A stretch of DNA of 64,000 nucleotides, taken from contig CP127384.1 of assembly GCA_030285985.1 (NCBI GenBank), positions 682,001 to 746,000 of the forward strand. The letters run 5' to 3'. Positions 34,478-46,100 of the stretch are shown piece after piece. Below the pieces are notes generated by a model. That model was not told the DNA's origin. It saw only the letters and a program-made list of their open reading frames with translations, and made no database searches. The stretch's first letter is position 1, and each line of letters opens with the position of its first letter. Position numbers and translations under genes: made by a program. The DNA comes from Aquidulcibacter paucihalophilus (GTDB taxonomy: Bacteria > Pseudomonadota > Alphaproteobacteria > Caulobacterales > Caulobacteraceae).

Positions 34478-35329
34478 ATGTCAAGCGATGTCGCATTCCC
34501 CGCGTCGAACGGCCGTCTGATTGTCGTCGGTGTGTCGGGGCTCATCGGCAGGGCCGTCGCCCTGGAAGCAGCCGTCCGGGGTTTGCAGGTGATCTCCGTC
34601 GGCAGGGGGCAGAGCGTCGCTGACGTCATAGGTGCGGGCGATGTCGTGCTGAACTGCGCCCTGGATCCCGTCTACAGGGCGGGTCCGTATGATCCGGCGA
34701 TCGATCTTGAACGTCAGAGCGCCGAGACCGCTCTTCGCGCAGGCGCTCGTGTGGTGATGTTGAGCACCCGAAAGGTTTACGAACCCGAGGTGCAATGGGG
34801 GGCCGCGGAGACTGACCCAACCATCGCCGCTGGGCAGGGCTATGGTCCCAACAAGGCGAGGACCGAGGCTTGGCTTCTGGATGCCGCTCAAGGCGACCGG
34901 GCGCTGATCGTGCGGCTGAGTAATGTCTTCGGTTTCGAGTTCGTTTCCGGCGCTCAGCCCCGCCCATCCTTCTTCGGCCAAATGCTCTATCGGCTGAAAA
35001 CGCAGGGCGAGATACTGTTCGACATGTCTCCAGCCACCCGTCGTGATTTCATCGCGGCGGACGCAGTGGCGACGGCGCTTGTCGACGCGATTCTAAAGGA
35101 CGCCTCTGGCGTGTATAATCTTGGCTCAGGGGCGGCGGCCGTCTGTAATGACATTGCTCGTGCGGTAATTTGCGGTTATGGCACTGGCCGTCTCCATGGG
35201 GCTGACGCTGTCCGGGACGAGTTCTTTTTAGACTGTAGAAAGTGGGGCTCTGAGATCGGACCGATCACTGGTCAGGCCGATCTATTGAGCGTTGTCACAA
35301 CCCTTGGAGAGCGGCTCAGATATGCGTAA
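34478..35329 (+). CDS. NAD-dependent epimerase/dehydratase-like SDR
   Basis: 283 residues. Rossmann motif GVSGLIG near residue 18, MLSTRKVYE in place of the usual SSxxVYG, and the catalytic-type YGPNK. It is short for the extended SDR group and has an unusual STRK motif, so the substrate is uncertain; 4-reductases such as RmlD-type enzymes are the nearest guess. It overlaps the next SDR by 8 bases, suggesting they act in sequence on one nucleotide sugar. Confidence 0.75.
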   Translation: MSSDVAFPASNGRLIVVGVSGLIGRAVALEAAVRGLQVISVGRGQSVADVIGAGDVVLNCALDPVYRAGPYDPAIDLERQSAETALRAGARVVMLSTRKVYEPEVQWGAAETDPTIAAGQGYGPNKARTEAWLLDAAQGDRALIVRLSNVFGFEFVSGAQPRPSFFGQMLYRLKTQGEILFDMSPATRRDFIAADAVATALVDAILKDASGVYNLGSGAAAVCNDIARAVICGYGTGRLHGADAVRDEFFLDCRKWGSEIGPITGQADLLSVVTTLGERLRYA

Positions 35330-36272
35330 GGTTTTGATCACGGGCGGTGCTGGTTTTATCGGTTCGCACATCGTGGATCAGTTCGCAGGTAGTTTGCCGG
35401 ACTGTAAGATCGTAGTGCTCGATAAGATGACCTATGCGGCTGATTTCCGCAACCTTAGCGAATTGCTGATCACAAATCGGATCGAACTCGCGGTCGGTGA
35501 TATCTGTGACTATGATCTGTGCGAGCGACTTGTCGAGGGATGTGACCTTGTCATCCATGCGGCGGCCGAAAGTCACGTTGATAACTCGTTCCACAGCTCC
35601 CTGCTTTTCACCAACACCAACGTCTTGGGCACGCACACGATCCTAGAAGCATGCCGTTCGAAGAACGTGCCGCGGATCGTCCACATCAGCACCGATGAAG
35701 TCTATGGCGAGGTACTATCCGGGGCGGTCGACGAAAGCGCTCAACTGAACCCCACCAATCCGTACTCCGCGTCAAAGGCCGCCGCCGAGATGATCGTGAA
35801 TGGGTATATTCACTCCTTCAAGCTTCCGGTCGTCATGGTGAGGGCCAACAATGTTTTCGGTACCCGTCAGTACCCTGAGAAACTCATCCCGCGTTGCTGC
35901 CTCTCACTGATTCAGGGCAAGAAAATCCCGCTTCACGGGAATGGTAAGAACGTTCGACACTATCTGGCCGCCAAGGATCTGGCCGCCGCGATTGAACTAA
36001 TCTCCCACGCAGGAGAACTGCACGAAATCTACAACATCGGCTCCCCTGACGAGTTCACGAACATCGAGGTCGCGGGTGCGGTCTGCAATGCGTTTGGTCT
36101 CGCATTTGAGGATCATGTCGAGTTCATCAAGGATCGCCCGTTCAATGACCGTCGTTATGCGGTGGTCTGGGACAAGATTACAGCCATGGGCTGGCGACCC
36201 AAGTATTCCTTCCGTGATGAAGTCAACGATATCGCCGGATGGTATCGCCGGAATCATCAGCGCTACACCTGA
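35322..36272 (+). CDS. Nucleotide-sugar 4,6-dehydratase/epimerase (RmlB-like extended SDR)
   Basis: 316 residues. GGAGFIGSHI, DKMTYAADFRNL, HAAAESHVDNS, HISTDEVYGE and YSASKAAAE are all RmlB-type motifs; NVFGTRQYPEKLIPR matches the substrate loop of dTDP-glucose 4,6-dehydratases. No rmlA, rmlC or rmlD lies nearby, so the substrate may be another NDP-sugar. ATG 35322 starts directly at the first strand. It ends 20 bases before the convergent acs gene. Confidence 0.82.
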   Translation: MRKVLITGGAGFIGSHIVDQFAGSLPDCKIVVLDKMTYAADFRNLSELLITNRIELAVGDICDYDLCERLVEGCDLVIHAAAESHVDNSFHSSLLFTNTNVLGTHTILEACRSKNVPRIVHISTDEVYGEVLSGAVDESAQLNPTNPYSASKAAAEMIVNGYIHSFKLPVVMVRANNVFGTRQYPEKLIPRCCLSLIQGKKIPLHGNGKNVRHYLAAKDLAAAIELISHAGELHEIYNIGSPDEFTNIEVAGAVCNAFGLAFEDHVEFIKDRPFNDRRYAVVWDKITAMGWRPKYSFRDEVNDIAGWYRRNHQRYT

Positions 36273-36292
36273 AAGGGGATGGGCGGCAGGAG

Positions 36293-38245
36293 TTATTGGC
36301 TCGGCGCTTTCCTGCCGCCGACCAACTCCTCCACCACGCCGGGATCTGCCAGCGTCGACGTATCCCCCAGCGCGCCCACATCCCCCTCCGCAATCTTCCG
36401 CAGGATCCGCCGCATGATCTTGCCTGACCGCGTTTTCGGCAGGCCCGGCGCCCAGTGGATCACGTCCGGCGCGGCGATCGGGCCGATCTCGTTGCGCACG
36501 TGGGCGACCAGCGCCCTCTTCAGGTCGTCGTGCGGTTCGACGTCTGCGTTCAGGGTGACGTAGGCGTAGATGCCCTGGCCCTTGATGTCGTGGGGGTAGC
36601 CGACGACGGCGGCCTCGGCCACGGCGCCGTGCAGGACCAGGGCGCTCTCGACCTCGGCCGTGCCCATGCGGTGGCCCGAGACGTTGATGACGTCGTCGAC
36701 CCGACCCGTGATCCAGTAATAGCCGTCCGCGTCGCGGCGGCAGCCGTCGCCGGTGAAGTATTTGCCCGGATAGGCGCTGAAATAGGTGTCGAAGAAGCGC
36801 TGGTGGTCGCCCCAGACGGTGCGCATCTGGCCAGGCCAGCTGTCGGTGATGACGAGGTTGCCCGAGGTTGCGCCTTCGAGCACCAGGCCCTCGGCGTCGA
36901 CCAGCTGCAGCTCGACGCCGGGAAGCGGCTTCGTCGCCGAGCCGGGCTTCAGGTCGGTCGCGCCGGGCAGGGGAGAGACGAGAATGCCCCCGGTTTCGGT
37001 CTGCCACCAGGTGTCCACGATCGGGCAGCGGCCCTCGCCGACGACCTCATGATACCAGCGCCAGGCCTCTGGATTGATCGGTTCGCCGACGCTGCCGAGC
37101 AGGCGCAGGCTCTTGCGGCTGGTCCCCTTCACCGGCCCGTCGCCCTCGCGCATCAGGGCCCGCAAGGCCGTGGGGGCGGTGTAGAAGATCTCGACCTGGT
37201 GTTTGTCGATCACCTGCCAGAAGCGGCTGTAGTCGGGATAGTTGGGCACGCCCTCGAACATCAGGGTCGTCGCGCCATTGGCCAGGGGGCCATAGACGCA
37301 ATAGCTGTGGCCGGTGACCCAGCCGACATCGGCGGTGCACCAGAAGACCTCGCCCGGGCGGTAGTCGAACACCAGCTCATGCGTCCAGGCGGCCCAGAAC
37401 AGATAGCCGCCCGTGGTGTGCAGTACGCCCTTGGGTTTGCCCGTCGAGCCCGAGGTGTAGAGGATGAACAGCGGGTCCTCGGCGTTCATCGGCTCGCAGG
37501 GGCATTCGGCGCTGACGCCGTGTTTCGCTTCGCCGTAGCGGATGTCGCGGCCCGCGACGATCGGGATGTCGGCGTTGGTATGGGAGATGACCAGCACCGT
37601 CTCGACGATGCCCGCGCCCGGTCGTTCCAGCGCCGCATCGACATTGGCCTTCAACGGCACCCGCTTGCCGCCGCGCAGGCCCTCGTCGGCGGTGATGACG
37701 ACCTTCGAGCCGCAGTCCTCGATCCGGCCCGCGAGACTGTCGGGCGAGAAGCCGCCGAAGACGACGGAATGGACGGCGCCGATGCGGGCGCAGGCCAGCA
37801 TGGCCACCGCCGCGGCCGGGATCATCGGCAGGTACAGGGTGACGCGGTCACCCTTCACCACGCCCAGCCCCTTGAGCACATTGGCCATGCGGCAGACTTC
37901 GGCGTGGAGTTCGCGGTAGGTCAGGCCGCCGGACAGGGTCGGCTCGTCGCCCTCCCAGATGATGGCGGTCTCATCGCCACGTTCGGCCAGATGCCGGTCG
38001 AGGCAGTTCCAGGCGACGTTGAGCACGCCGTCGCCGAACCAGCGGATGCGGAAGTCAGCCTTGTCGAACGACACGTCCTTGATCGCGGTCGGCGGGGCGA
38101 CCCAGTCGAGACGGCGGGCCTGTTCGGCCCAGAAGGCGTCGGGGGTTTCGCGGGCGGCCGTGCGGGCGGCCTCATAGGCCGCGCGGTTCATGCGGGCCCT
38201 GCGGGCCCAAGCCGCCGGAACCGGGTAGTTTTCAGGCTCGGTCAT
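36293..38245 (-). CDS. acs: Acetyl-CoA synthetase
   Basis: 650 residues, the usual length. Adenylate-forming core [20 protein letters not shown], and the C-terminal [15 protein letters not shown], whose lysine is the catalytic and acetylation-controlled residue. Converts acetate, ATP and CoA to acetyl-CoA. ATG 38245 has AAGGAAG six bases upstream. It follows ugd by 68 bases on the same strand. Ordinary metabolic gene that seems to mark the edge of the glycan locus, although acetyl-CoA is consumed by the PseH step. Confidence 0.96.
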   Translation of the reverse strand: MTEPENYPVPAAWARRARMNRAAYEAARTAARETPDAFWAEQARRLDWVAPPTAIKDVSFDKADFRIRWFGDGVLNVAWNCLDRHLAERGDETAIIWEGDEPTLSGGLTYRELHAEVCRMANVLKGLGVVKGDRVTLYLPMIPAAAVAMLACARIGAVHSVVFGGFSPDSLAGRIEDCGSKVVITADEGLRGGKRVPLKANVDAALERPGAGIVETVLVISHTNADIPIVAGRDIRYGEAKHGVSAECPCEPMNAEDPLFILYTSGSTGKPKGVLHTTGGYLFWAAWTHELVFDYRPGEVFWCTADVGWVTGHSYCVYGPLANGATTLMFEGVPNYPDYSRFWQVIDKHQVEIFYTAPTALRALMREGDGPVKGTSRKSLRLLGSVGEPINPEAWRWYHEVVGEGRCPIVDTWWQTETGGILVSPLPGATDLKPGSATKPLPGVELQLVDAEGLVLEGATSGNLVITDSWPGQMRTVWGDHQRFFDTYFSAYPGKYFTGDGCRRDADGYYWITGRVDDVINVSGHRMGTAEVESALVLHGAVAEAAVVGYPHDIKGQGIYAYVTLNADVEPHDDLKRALVAHVRNEIGPIAAPDVIHWAPGLPKTRSGKIMRRILRKIAEGDVGALGDTSTLADPGVVEELVGGRKAPSQ

Positions 38246-38313
38246 TACGTCTTCCTTCGTAGGCATTTGACCACAGCCGGTCGTCCGCCAGAAGGCCAAT
38301 CAGGCCGTGCCAG

Positions 38314-39618
38314 TCAGGCGCGCCCGATGGAGGCGTATTTGAAGCCTTGGGCTCGAGCTTCTTCCGGCCGGTAGACGTTTCTCAGATCGACCATGACGGG
38401 CTGCTGCATGAGCAGCTTGATGCGATCGAGATCGAGTGCCCGGAACTGGTCCCATTCGGTCAAGATCACCACCACATCGGCGCCCGTCACGGCCTCATAG
38501 GGACCGTCCTTGAACTGGACGCCTTCGAGCATCCGGGCCGCCTCATGCATCCCTTCCGGATCGAATGCCTGGACGGTCGCGCCCATGGCGATCAGGGCCG
38601 GCGCGATATCCAGCGACGGGGCGTCGCGCATGTCGTCGGTGTTCGGCTTGAACGTCAGGCCCAGCAAGGCCACCGTCTTGCCTTTCATCTCGCCGTCCAG
38701 CGACGCCGCGACCTTGCCGGCCATGGCCTTCTTGCGCGCATCGTTGATGGCCACCGTCGTCTCGATCAGGCGGACCGGTGAGCCCGCGTCAGTCGCGGTG
38801 CGCACCAGGGCCAGGGTGTCCTTGGGAAAACACGAGCCGCCGTAACCGGGCCCGGCGTGCAGGAATTTGGCGCCGATCCGCTTGTCCAGGCCAATGCCCC
38901 GCGCGACCTGCTGCACATCGGCCCCGACGGCCTCACACAGGTCGGCCATCTCGTTGATGAAGGTGATCTTCATCGCCAGGAAGGCGTTGGCAGCATATTT
39001 GATCAGTTCCGAGGTGCGCCGGCCGGTGAACAGGATAGGCGTCTCGTTGAGGTTCAGCGGCCGATAGAGTTCGCGCATCACCGCCTGGGCCCGCGCATCG
39101 TCGGTGCCCACGACCACCCGGTCGGGTCGTTTGAAGTCCTCGATCGCGGCGCCCTCGCGCAGGAACTCCGGGTTCGAAACCACGGCGAAGTCGGCGTCAG
39201 GCCGGCGCTCGCGAATGATCCGCTCGATTTCGTCGCCCGTTCCGACGGGGACGGTGGACTTGGTCACCACGACGGTGAACCCCTCGATCCGGTCGGCGAT
39301 CTCCGCAGCGGCGGCATGGACGTAGGACAGATCGGCGTGACCATCCCCACGCCGTGACGGCGTGCCCACGGCGATGAACACCGCATCCGCTGCCCGGATC
39401 GCCTCGCCCCCGTCCAGGGCGAAGCTCAGCCGGCCGCCGCGCACATTGGCCGCCACCAGATCATCCAGACCCGGTTCAAAGATCGGAATCTCGCCCCGCT
39501 CCAGTCGCTCGATCTTGGAGGGGTCCGTGTCCACGCAGGTCACGTCATGGCCGAAGTCGGCGAAACACGCCCCCGAAACCAGGCCCACATAGCCCGTGCC
39601 AATCATCGCTACGCGCAT
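38314..39618 (-). CDS. ugd: UDP-glucose 6-dehydrogenase
   Basis: 434 residues. N-terminal MIGTGYVGLVSGACF, STVPVGTGDEI, the catalytic cysteine in GPGYGGSCFPKD, and FKPNTDDMRDAPS. Oxidises UDP-glucose to UDP-glucuronate with 2 NAD+. The product feeds the UDP-xylose synthase at 18785-19753 and may be a polysaccharide building block itself. ATG 39618 lies immediately at the Rossmann strand; the upstream extension to 39639 is not needed. Confidence 0.96.
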   Translation of the reverse strand: MRVAMIGTGYVGLVSGACFADFGHDVTCVDTDPSKIERLERGEIPIFEPGLDDLVAANVRGGRLSFALDGGEAIRAADAVFIAVGTPSRRGDGHADLSYVHAAAAEIADRIEGFTVVVTKSTVPVGTGDEIERIIRERRPDADFAVVSNPEFLREGAAIEDFKRPDRVVVGTDDARAQAVMRELYRPLNLNETPILFTGRRTSELIKYAANAFLAMKITFINEMADLCEAVGADVQQVARGIGLDKRIGAKFLHAGPGYGGSCFPKDTLALVRTATDAGSPVRLIETTVAINDARKKAMAGKVAASLDGEMKGKTVALLGLTFKPNTDDMRDAPSLDIAPALIAMGATVQAFDPEGMHEAARMLEGVQFKDGPYEAVTGADVVVILTEWDQFRALDLDRIKLLMQQPVMVDLRNVYRPEEARAQGFKYASIGRA

Positions 39619-40141
39619 TGAAACCTGCCCTTCGTCCAATGGCCTGGGAAGTAGTCTGTGCAGCGGCGCTTGGCTAGATGTCTAAGCTGGGAAGGCTGAC
39701 CGCACGGAGGCCTGAGAGCCTGGATTGGCGACGCATCAACCTGAACCGAAATGGTTCCCGGTAGAGGTTTTATCAGAGTTCCCGCGCAGGGCCGTCGAGA
39801 CGGCCCGCTTTAGTCGGGTGTCTGGAGGAGGGTGGCCGCCCGGACGCTGGCAGATGGTCCCGATGTGTCCGGGGTTTTCATGAGGCAGAGCGCTAAGACG
39901 TCACGATGCATCCATCTGCCCCTGAGAGACGTAAGATGGTAGTGCGGCCGGTGCCGGCCGCGCCGCGCCAACTGAATGGACGCTGTTCATGAGGCGATGG
40001 AAATCAGATTCGAATACTCGAAATGCGGGAGTTGTCTCCGAATACTATCGATCGAAAATCCTTGACTGCGGTCGATTTCGTTGTGCCTAGCGGCACAGTT
40101 AATATAAAATTTAGCGAATTTGGAGTGGCCGACCGGTCGGT
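39619..40141. other. Intergenic control region before the giant RTX gene
   Basis: About 520 bases without a credible gene. It contains a hairpin GGGCCGT-CGAG-ACGGCCC (39789-39806), a direct repeat CGAATACT (40011-40018 and 40039-40046), a small hairpin GTGCC-TAGC-GGCAC (about 40084-40097) and an AT-rich block with TAATATAAA just before the start. The last 150 bases are much poorer in GC than the surroundings. Confidence 0.5.
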
Positions 40142-43100
40142 ATGCTTGGTCAGGCTTGGATTAAATTTATGCCGAACCTTACAGGCACGAGCGCGTCGGA
40201 AACTCTCGAAGGAGGGGTCGAGGATGACCGTATCGAGGATAGCGAGGGCGGCGCGGACATCCTGCGCGGAAACGGCGGCAACGACACATTGATTGTGACC
40301 CGCCTGTCGAGCATGGCCGCAGGCGCTATCGGCATTGAGGGCGGCGACGGCGACGACGTCGTCACCTACCAGGTCTACAACGGCAGCTTGGGCCTGGTGG
40401 ACGGAGGTTCAGGGAACGACCGCATCGAGATTGACGGAGCCGGCGGTTCGGTGACCATCACCACCGGATCCGGTGTCGATACGATTGTGATCGATGATCT
40501 GATGATGGCCGACAGGGGCCCTGTCATCGTTGCGGATTTCATGACGGGTGACGCCGGCGACCGGCTGGACTGGGACGGGTTGCTGGCCGGCTGGGCTACC
40601 GGCTGGATGGGCGAAAATCCCTTCCTTTCCGGCCATGCCCGTCTCCTGCAATCTGGCCATGAGACATTGTTTCAGCTGGACCAGGATGGAGGTGGGAACG
40701 ACTTCGTCACCATCGTGACATTTCAAAACGCCATCGCTGCGCATTTCACAGCGGCTAATATGGGTGGATTTTCCCAGTTTGACGTGCCCCCGCTTGGCGA
40801 GATCGCCGTTGTCGGTGTGTTGGGTAACCCGCATAACGGCTTTGGCGGTATTCCAGTAACTTTGCTGGCAAATATGCCTGGTGCCGTTGAAATGCGGTTC
40901 GGCAGCACGCTCGAAGAACTGGCTCTTACTGAATGGCGAGACTACAGCGCCCAAACACCCTTCTGGATGAGAACGGGAGGTGGGGAGCGGACCGTTTATG
41001 CAGAGTATCGAGACCAGTTCGGCAACGTAACGACTGTAGAGGCCCTAATACCTGCTTTTGATGAAGGTCTAGGCACTGACTATGCGCTGTTACCCAGTAC
41101 GGCCCTGCAGCCGGTCGGGGATCCGGACATATGGGTTCAGGACTTTTCATTAGGGCATGATGCGTGGGTATCTTACGACTACAATGGCGGAGATCCCAAC
41201 GGAGCGAACTACTTCTACGCGACGAGCTGGAACGAAACCGGAGGAGTCAATAATGGGGCGTATATCTGGACCGATTCAAGCAGATGGCTGATCGATACAC
41301 CGGAATCCCCACACTCAGTTCTCGCGCTGCTCACCTATTCGCAGTGGGGCACCTTTCCTGACAATCCTACTATTGATCTAAATGGAACCAGTGTCGAATT
41401 CTACCTGCGCGGCGATAGCCTTGATCTCAAAGGTGGCGCTGCATATTTCTGGCTCGTTGATCAGTATGGCCGATATCATCAGCGTGACATCGCGCTCAAT
41501 ATTGGAGACGGTGACTGGGCCGTCAATTCGATCGACATCGGCTACGACACTCTGGGTTGGGAGAATAGTTGGACGCAGGATCCGAATGCCAGCTTGAACT
41601 TTACAGCCATCCGGTCTTGGGGGATCGGGTTCGTCGGATTCCCGACCGGGATCGAGCCGACGGGTGTCCTGGCGCTGGACGAGTTCTCGATCACGCGTCG
41701 TTCAATGGACATCCAGGGCACTGCCGCCTCGGACACGCTCGCCGGTGGGCGAGGAGATGACTTGCTGTCGGGCGGCGATGGAGCCGACACGCTGGACGGC
41801 GGCGAGGGCGACGACGCCCTGCGCGGCGGAGCCGGAGCGGACACTCTCACCGGCGGCGCCGGCTCCGACACGCTGGAAGGCGGCCTAGGCGACGATCGCT
41901 ATTATGTGAATGCTGGCGACACCCTCTCCGAACAGGAGAACGAGGGCTTCGATATTGTCTATTCGACAGTATCCTATCAGCTCGGCCTGAACATTGAGGC
42001 GTTGTACCTGCTCGGTTCTGGCGACTACACCGGGCAAGGGAACGACCTAGCGAATTGGATCTATGGCGACATCGGCAGCGATCAGTTGTTCGGATATGGC
42101 GGGACCGATCTGCTCGACGGCGGCGCCGGGAACGACGTGCTTGAAGGCGGTCTGGGCAATGACTGGCTGCGGGGGGGCGCGGGGGCCGATACGCTCATCG
42201 GCGGCGAGGGCGACGACACCCTGCAGGGCGGCTTGGGCGATGACGTCTACCACGTCGCCGCCGGCGACCTTGTCGTTGAGGGCGCAGATGAAGGCGTCGA
42301 TGTCGTGCACAGCGCCATCGACTGGACCCTGTCCGACAATGTCGAGGACCTGCGCCTGCTTGATGGCGCGACCGGACTGACCGGCACAGGCAATAGCCTG
42401 GCTAACCGCATCTACGGTGCCGTCAACGCTGATCTCCTGTTCGGCCTCGGCGGCGACGATCTGCTCGAGGGCGGCGACGGCAACGACACGCTGGATGGCG
42501 GCGACGATGATGACACGCTGGATGGCGGCGAGGGTGACGACACCCTGCGCGGCGGCGCCGGTGCCGACACGCTCACCGGCGGTGCCGGAGTTGATACCCT
42601 GCAAGGCGGCTTGGGCGATGACGTCTACCACGTCGCCGCCGGCGACCTTGTCGTCGAGGGCGAGGATGAAGGCGTCGATGTGATTCACAGCGCCATCGAC
42701 TGGACCCTGTCCGCCAACGTCGAGGACCTGCGCCTGCTCGACGGTGCGACCGGACTGACCGGCACGGGCAACAGCCTGGCTAACCGCATCTACGGTGCCG
42801 TGACCGCTGACTTCCTGTTCGGCCTTGGCGGGAACGACCTGCTTGAGGGCGGCGACGGAGCCGACACGCTGGATGGCGGCGACGATGATGACGCGCTGGA
42901 TGGCGGCGAGGGTGACGACACCCTGCGCGGCGGCGCCGGAGCCGACACACTCACCGGCGGTGCCGGGATTGATACCCTGCAAGGCGGTCTGGGCGATGAC
43001 GTCTACCACGTCGCCGCCGGCGACCTTGTCGTTGAGGGCGCAGATGAAGGCGTCGATGTCGTGCACAGCGCCATCGACTGGACCCTGTCCGACAATGTCG

Positions 43101-46100
43101 AGGACCTGCGCCTGCTTGATGGCGCGACCGGACTGACCGGCACAGGCAATAGCCTGGCTAACCGCATCTACGGTGCCGTGACCGCTGACTTCCTGTTCGG
43201 CCTTGGCGGGAACGACCTGCTTGAGGGCGGCGACGGCAACGACACCCTGGACGGCGGTGAGGGTGATGACACCCTGCGCGGCGGCGCTGGAGCCGACACG
43301 CTCACCGGCGGTGCCGGAGCCGACACACTCACCGGCGGTGCCGGGATTGATACCCTGCAAGGCGGTCTGGGCGATGACGTCTATCACGTCGCCGCCGGCG
43401 ACCTTGTCGTCGAGGGCGCGGATGAAGGCGTCGATGTCGTGCACAGCGCCATCGACTGGACCCTGTCCGACAATGTCGAGGACCTGCGCCTGCTTGATGG
43501 CGCGACCGGACTGACCGGCACAGGCAATAGCCTGGCTAACCGCATCTACGGTGCCGTGACCGCTGACTTCCTGTTCGGCCTTGGCGGGAACGACCTGCTT
43601 GAGGGCGGCGACGGCAACGACACCCTGGACGGCGGTGAGGGTGACGACACCCTGCGCGGCGGCGCCGGTGCCGACACGCTCACCGGCGGTGCCGGAGTTG
43701 ATACCCTGCAAGGCGGCTTGGGCGATGACGTCTACCACGTCGCCGCCGGCGACCTTGTCGTCGAGGGCGAGGATGAAGGCGTCGATGTGGTTCACAGCGC
43801 CATCGACTGGACCCTGTCCGCCAACGTCGAGGACCTGCGCCTGCTCGACGGTGCGACCGGACTGACCGGCACGGGCAACAGCCTGGCTAACCGCATCTAC
43901 GGTGCCGTGACCGCTGACTTCCTGTTCGGCCTTGGCGGGAACGACCTGCTTGAGGGCGGCGACGGAGCCGACACGCTGGATGGCGGCGACGATGATGACG
44001 CGCTGGATGGCGGCGAGGGTGACGACACCCTGCGCGGCGGCGCCGGAGCCGACACACTCACCGGCGGTGCCGGGATTGATACCCTGCAAGGCGGTCTGGG
44101 CGATGACGTCTACCACGTCGCCGCCGGCGACCTTGTCGTTGAGGGCGCAGATGAAGGCGTCGATGTCGTGCACAGCGCCATCGACTGGACCCTGTCCGAC
44201 AACGTCGAGGACCTGCGCCTGCTCAATGGCGCGACCGGACTGACCGGCACAGGCAACCGTCTGGACAACCGGATCTACGGCACCGTCAACGCTGATCTCC
44301 TGTTCGGCCTTGGCGGCGACGATCTGCTCGAGGGCGGCGACGGCAACGACACGCTGGACGGCGGTGAGGGTGATGACACCCTGCGCGGCGGCGCTGGAGC
44401 CGACACGCTCACCGGCGGTGCCGGAGCCGACACACTCACCGGCGGTGCCGGGATTGATACCCTGCAAGGCGGTCTGGGCGATGACGTCTATCACGTCGCC
44501 GCCGGCGACCTTGTCGTCGAGGGCGCGGATGAAGGCGTCGATGTCGTGCACAGCGCCATCGACTGGACCCTGTCCGACAATGTCGAGGACCTGCGCCTGC
44601 TTGATGGCGCGACCGGACTGACCGGCACAGGCAATAGCCTGGCTAACCGCATCTACGGTGCCGTGACCGCTGACTTCCTGTTCGGCCTTGGCGGGAACGA
44701 CCTGCTTGAGGGCGGCGACGGCAACGACACCCTGGACGGCGGTGAGGGTGATGACACCCTGCGCGGCGGCGCCGGTGCCGACACGCTCACCGGCGGTGCC
44801 GGAGTTGATACCCTGCAAGGCGGTCTGGGCGATGACGTCTACCACGTCGCCGCCGGCGACCTTGTCGTCGAGGGCGCGGATGAAGGCGTCGATGTGGTTC
44901 ACAGCGCCATCGACTGGACCCTGTCCGCCAACGTCGAGGACCTGCGCCTGCTCGACGGTGCGACCGGACTGACCGGCACGGGCAACAGCCTGGACAACCG
45001 GATCTACGGTGCCGTCAACGCTGATCTCCTGTTCGGCCTCGGCGGCGACGATCTGCTCGAGGGCGGCGACGGCAACGACACGCTGGATGGCGGCGACGAT
45101 GATGACACGCTGGATGGCGGCGAGGGTGACGACACCCTGCGCGGCGGCGCCGGAGCCGACACACTCACCGGCGGTGCCGGGATTGATACCCTGCAAGGCG
45201 GCTTGGGCGATGACGTCTATCACGTCGCCGCCGGCGACCTTGTCGTCGAGGGCGCGGATGAAGGCGTCGATGTCGTGCACAGCGCCATCGACTGGACCCT
45301 GTCCGACAATGTCGAGGACCTGCGCCTGCTTGATGGCGCGACCGGACTGACCGGCACAGGCAATAGCCTGGCTAACCGCATCTACGGTGCCGTGACCGCT
45401 GACTTCCTGTTCGGCCTTGGCGGGAACGACCTGCTTGAGGGCGGCGACGGCAACGACACCCTGGACGGCGGTGAGGGTGATGACACCCTGCGCGGCGGCG
45501 CCGGTGCCGACACGCTCACCGGCGGTGCCGGAGTTGATACCCTGCAAGGCGGCTTGGGCGATGACGTCTACCACGTCGCCGCCGGCGACCTTGTCGTCGA
45601 GGGCGAGGATGAAGGCGTCGATGTGGTTCACAGCGCCATCGACTGGACCCTGTCCGCCAACGTCGAGGACCTGCGCCTGCTCGACGGTGCGACCGGACTG
45701 ACCGGCACGGGCAACAGCCTGGCTAACCGCATCTACGGTGCCGTGACCGCTGACTTCCTGTTCGGCCTTGGCGGGAACGACCTGCTTGAGGGCGGCGACG
45801 GAGCCGACACGCTGGATGGCGGCGACGATGATGACGCGCTGGATGGCGGCGAGGGTGACGACACCCTGCGCGGCGGCGCCGGAGCCGACACACTCACCGG
45901 CGGTGCCGGGATTGATACCCTGCAAGGCGGTCTGGGCGATGACGTCTACCACGTCGCCGCCGGCGACCTTGTCGTTGAGGGCGCAGATGAAGGCGTCGAT
46001 GTCGTGCACAGCGCCATCGACTGGACCCTGTCCGACAACGTCGAGGACCTGCGCCTGCTCAATGGCGCGACCGGACTGACCGGCACAGGCAACCGTCTGG

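Noticed and set aside
36455..38374. A 639-codon plus-strand frame opposite acs
   Set aside because: acs on the minus strand is unmistakable over the full length; the opposite frame is low-complexity and open only because of codon bias.
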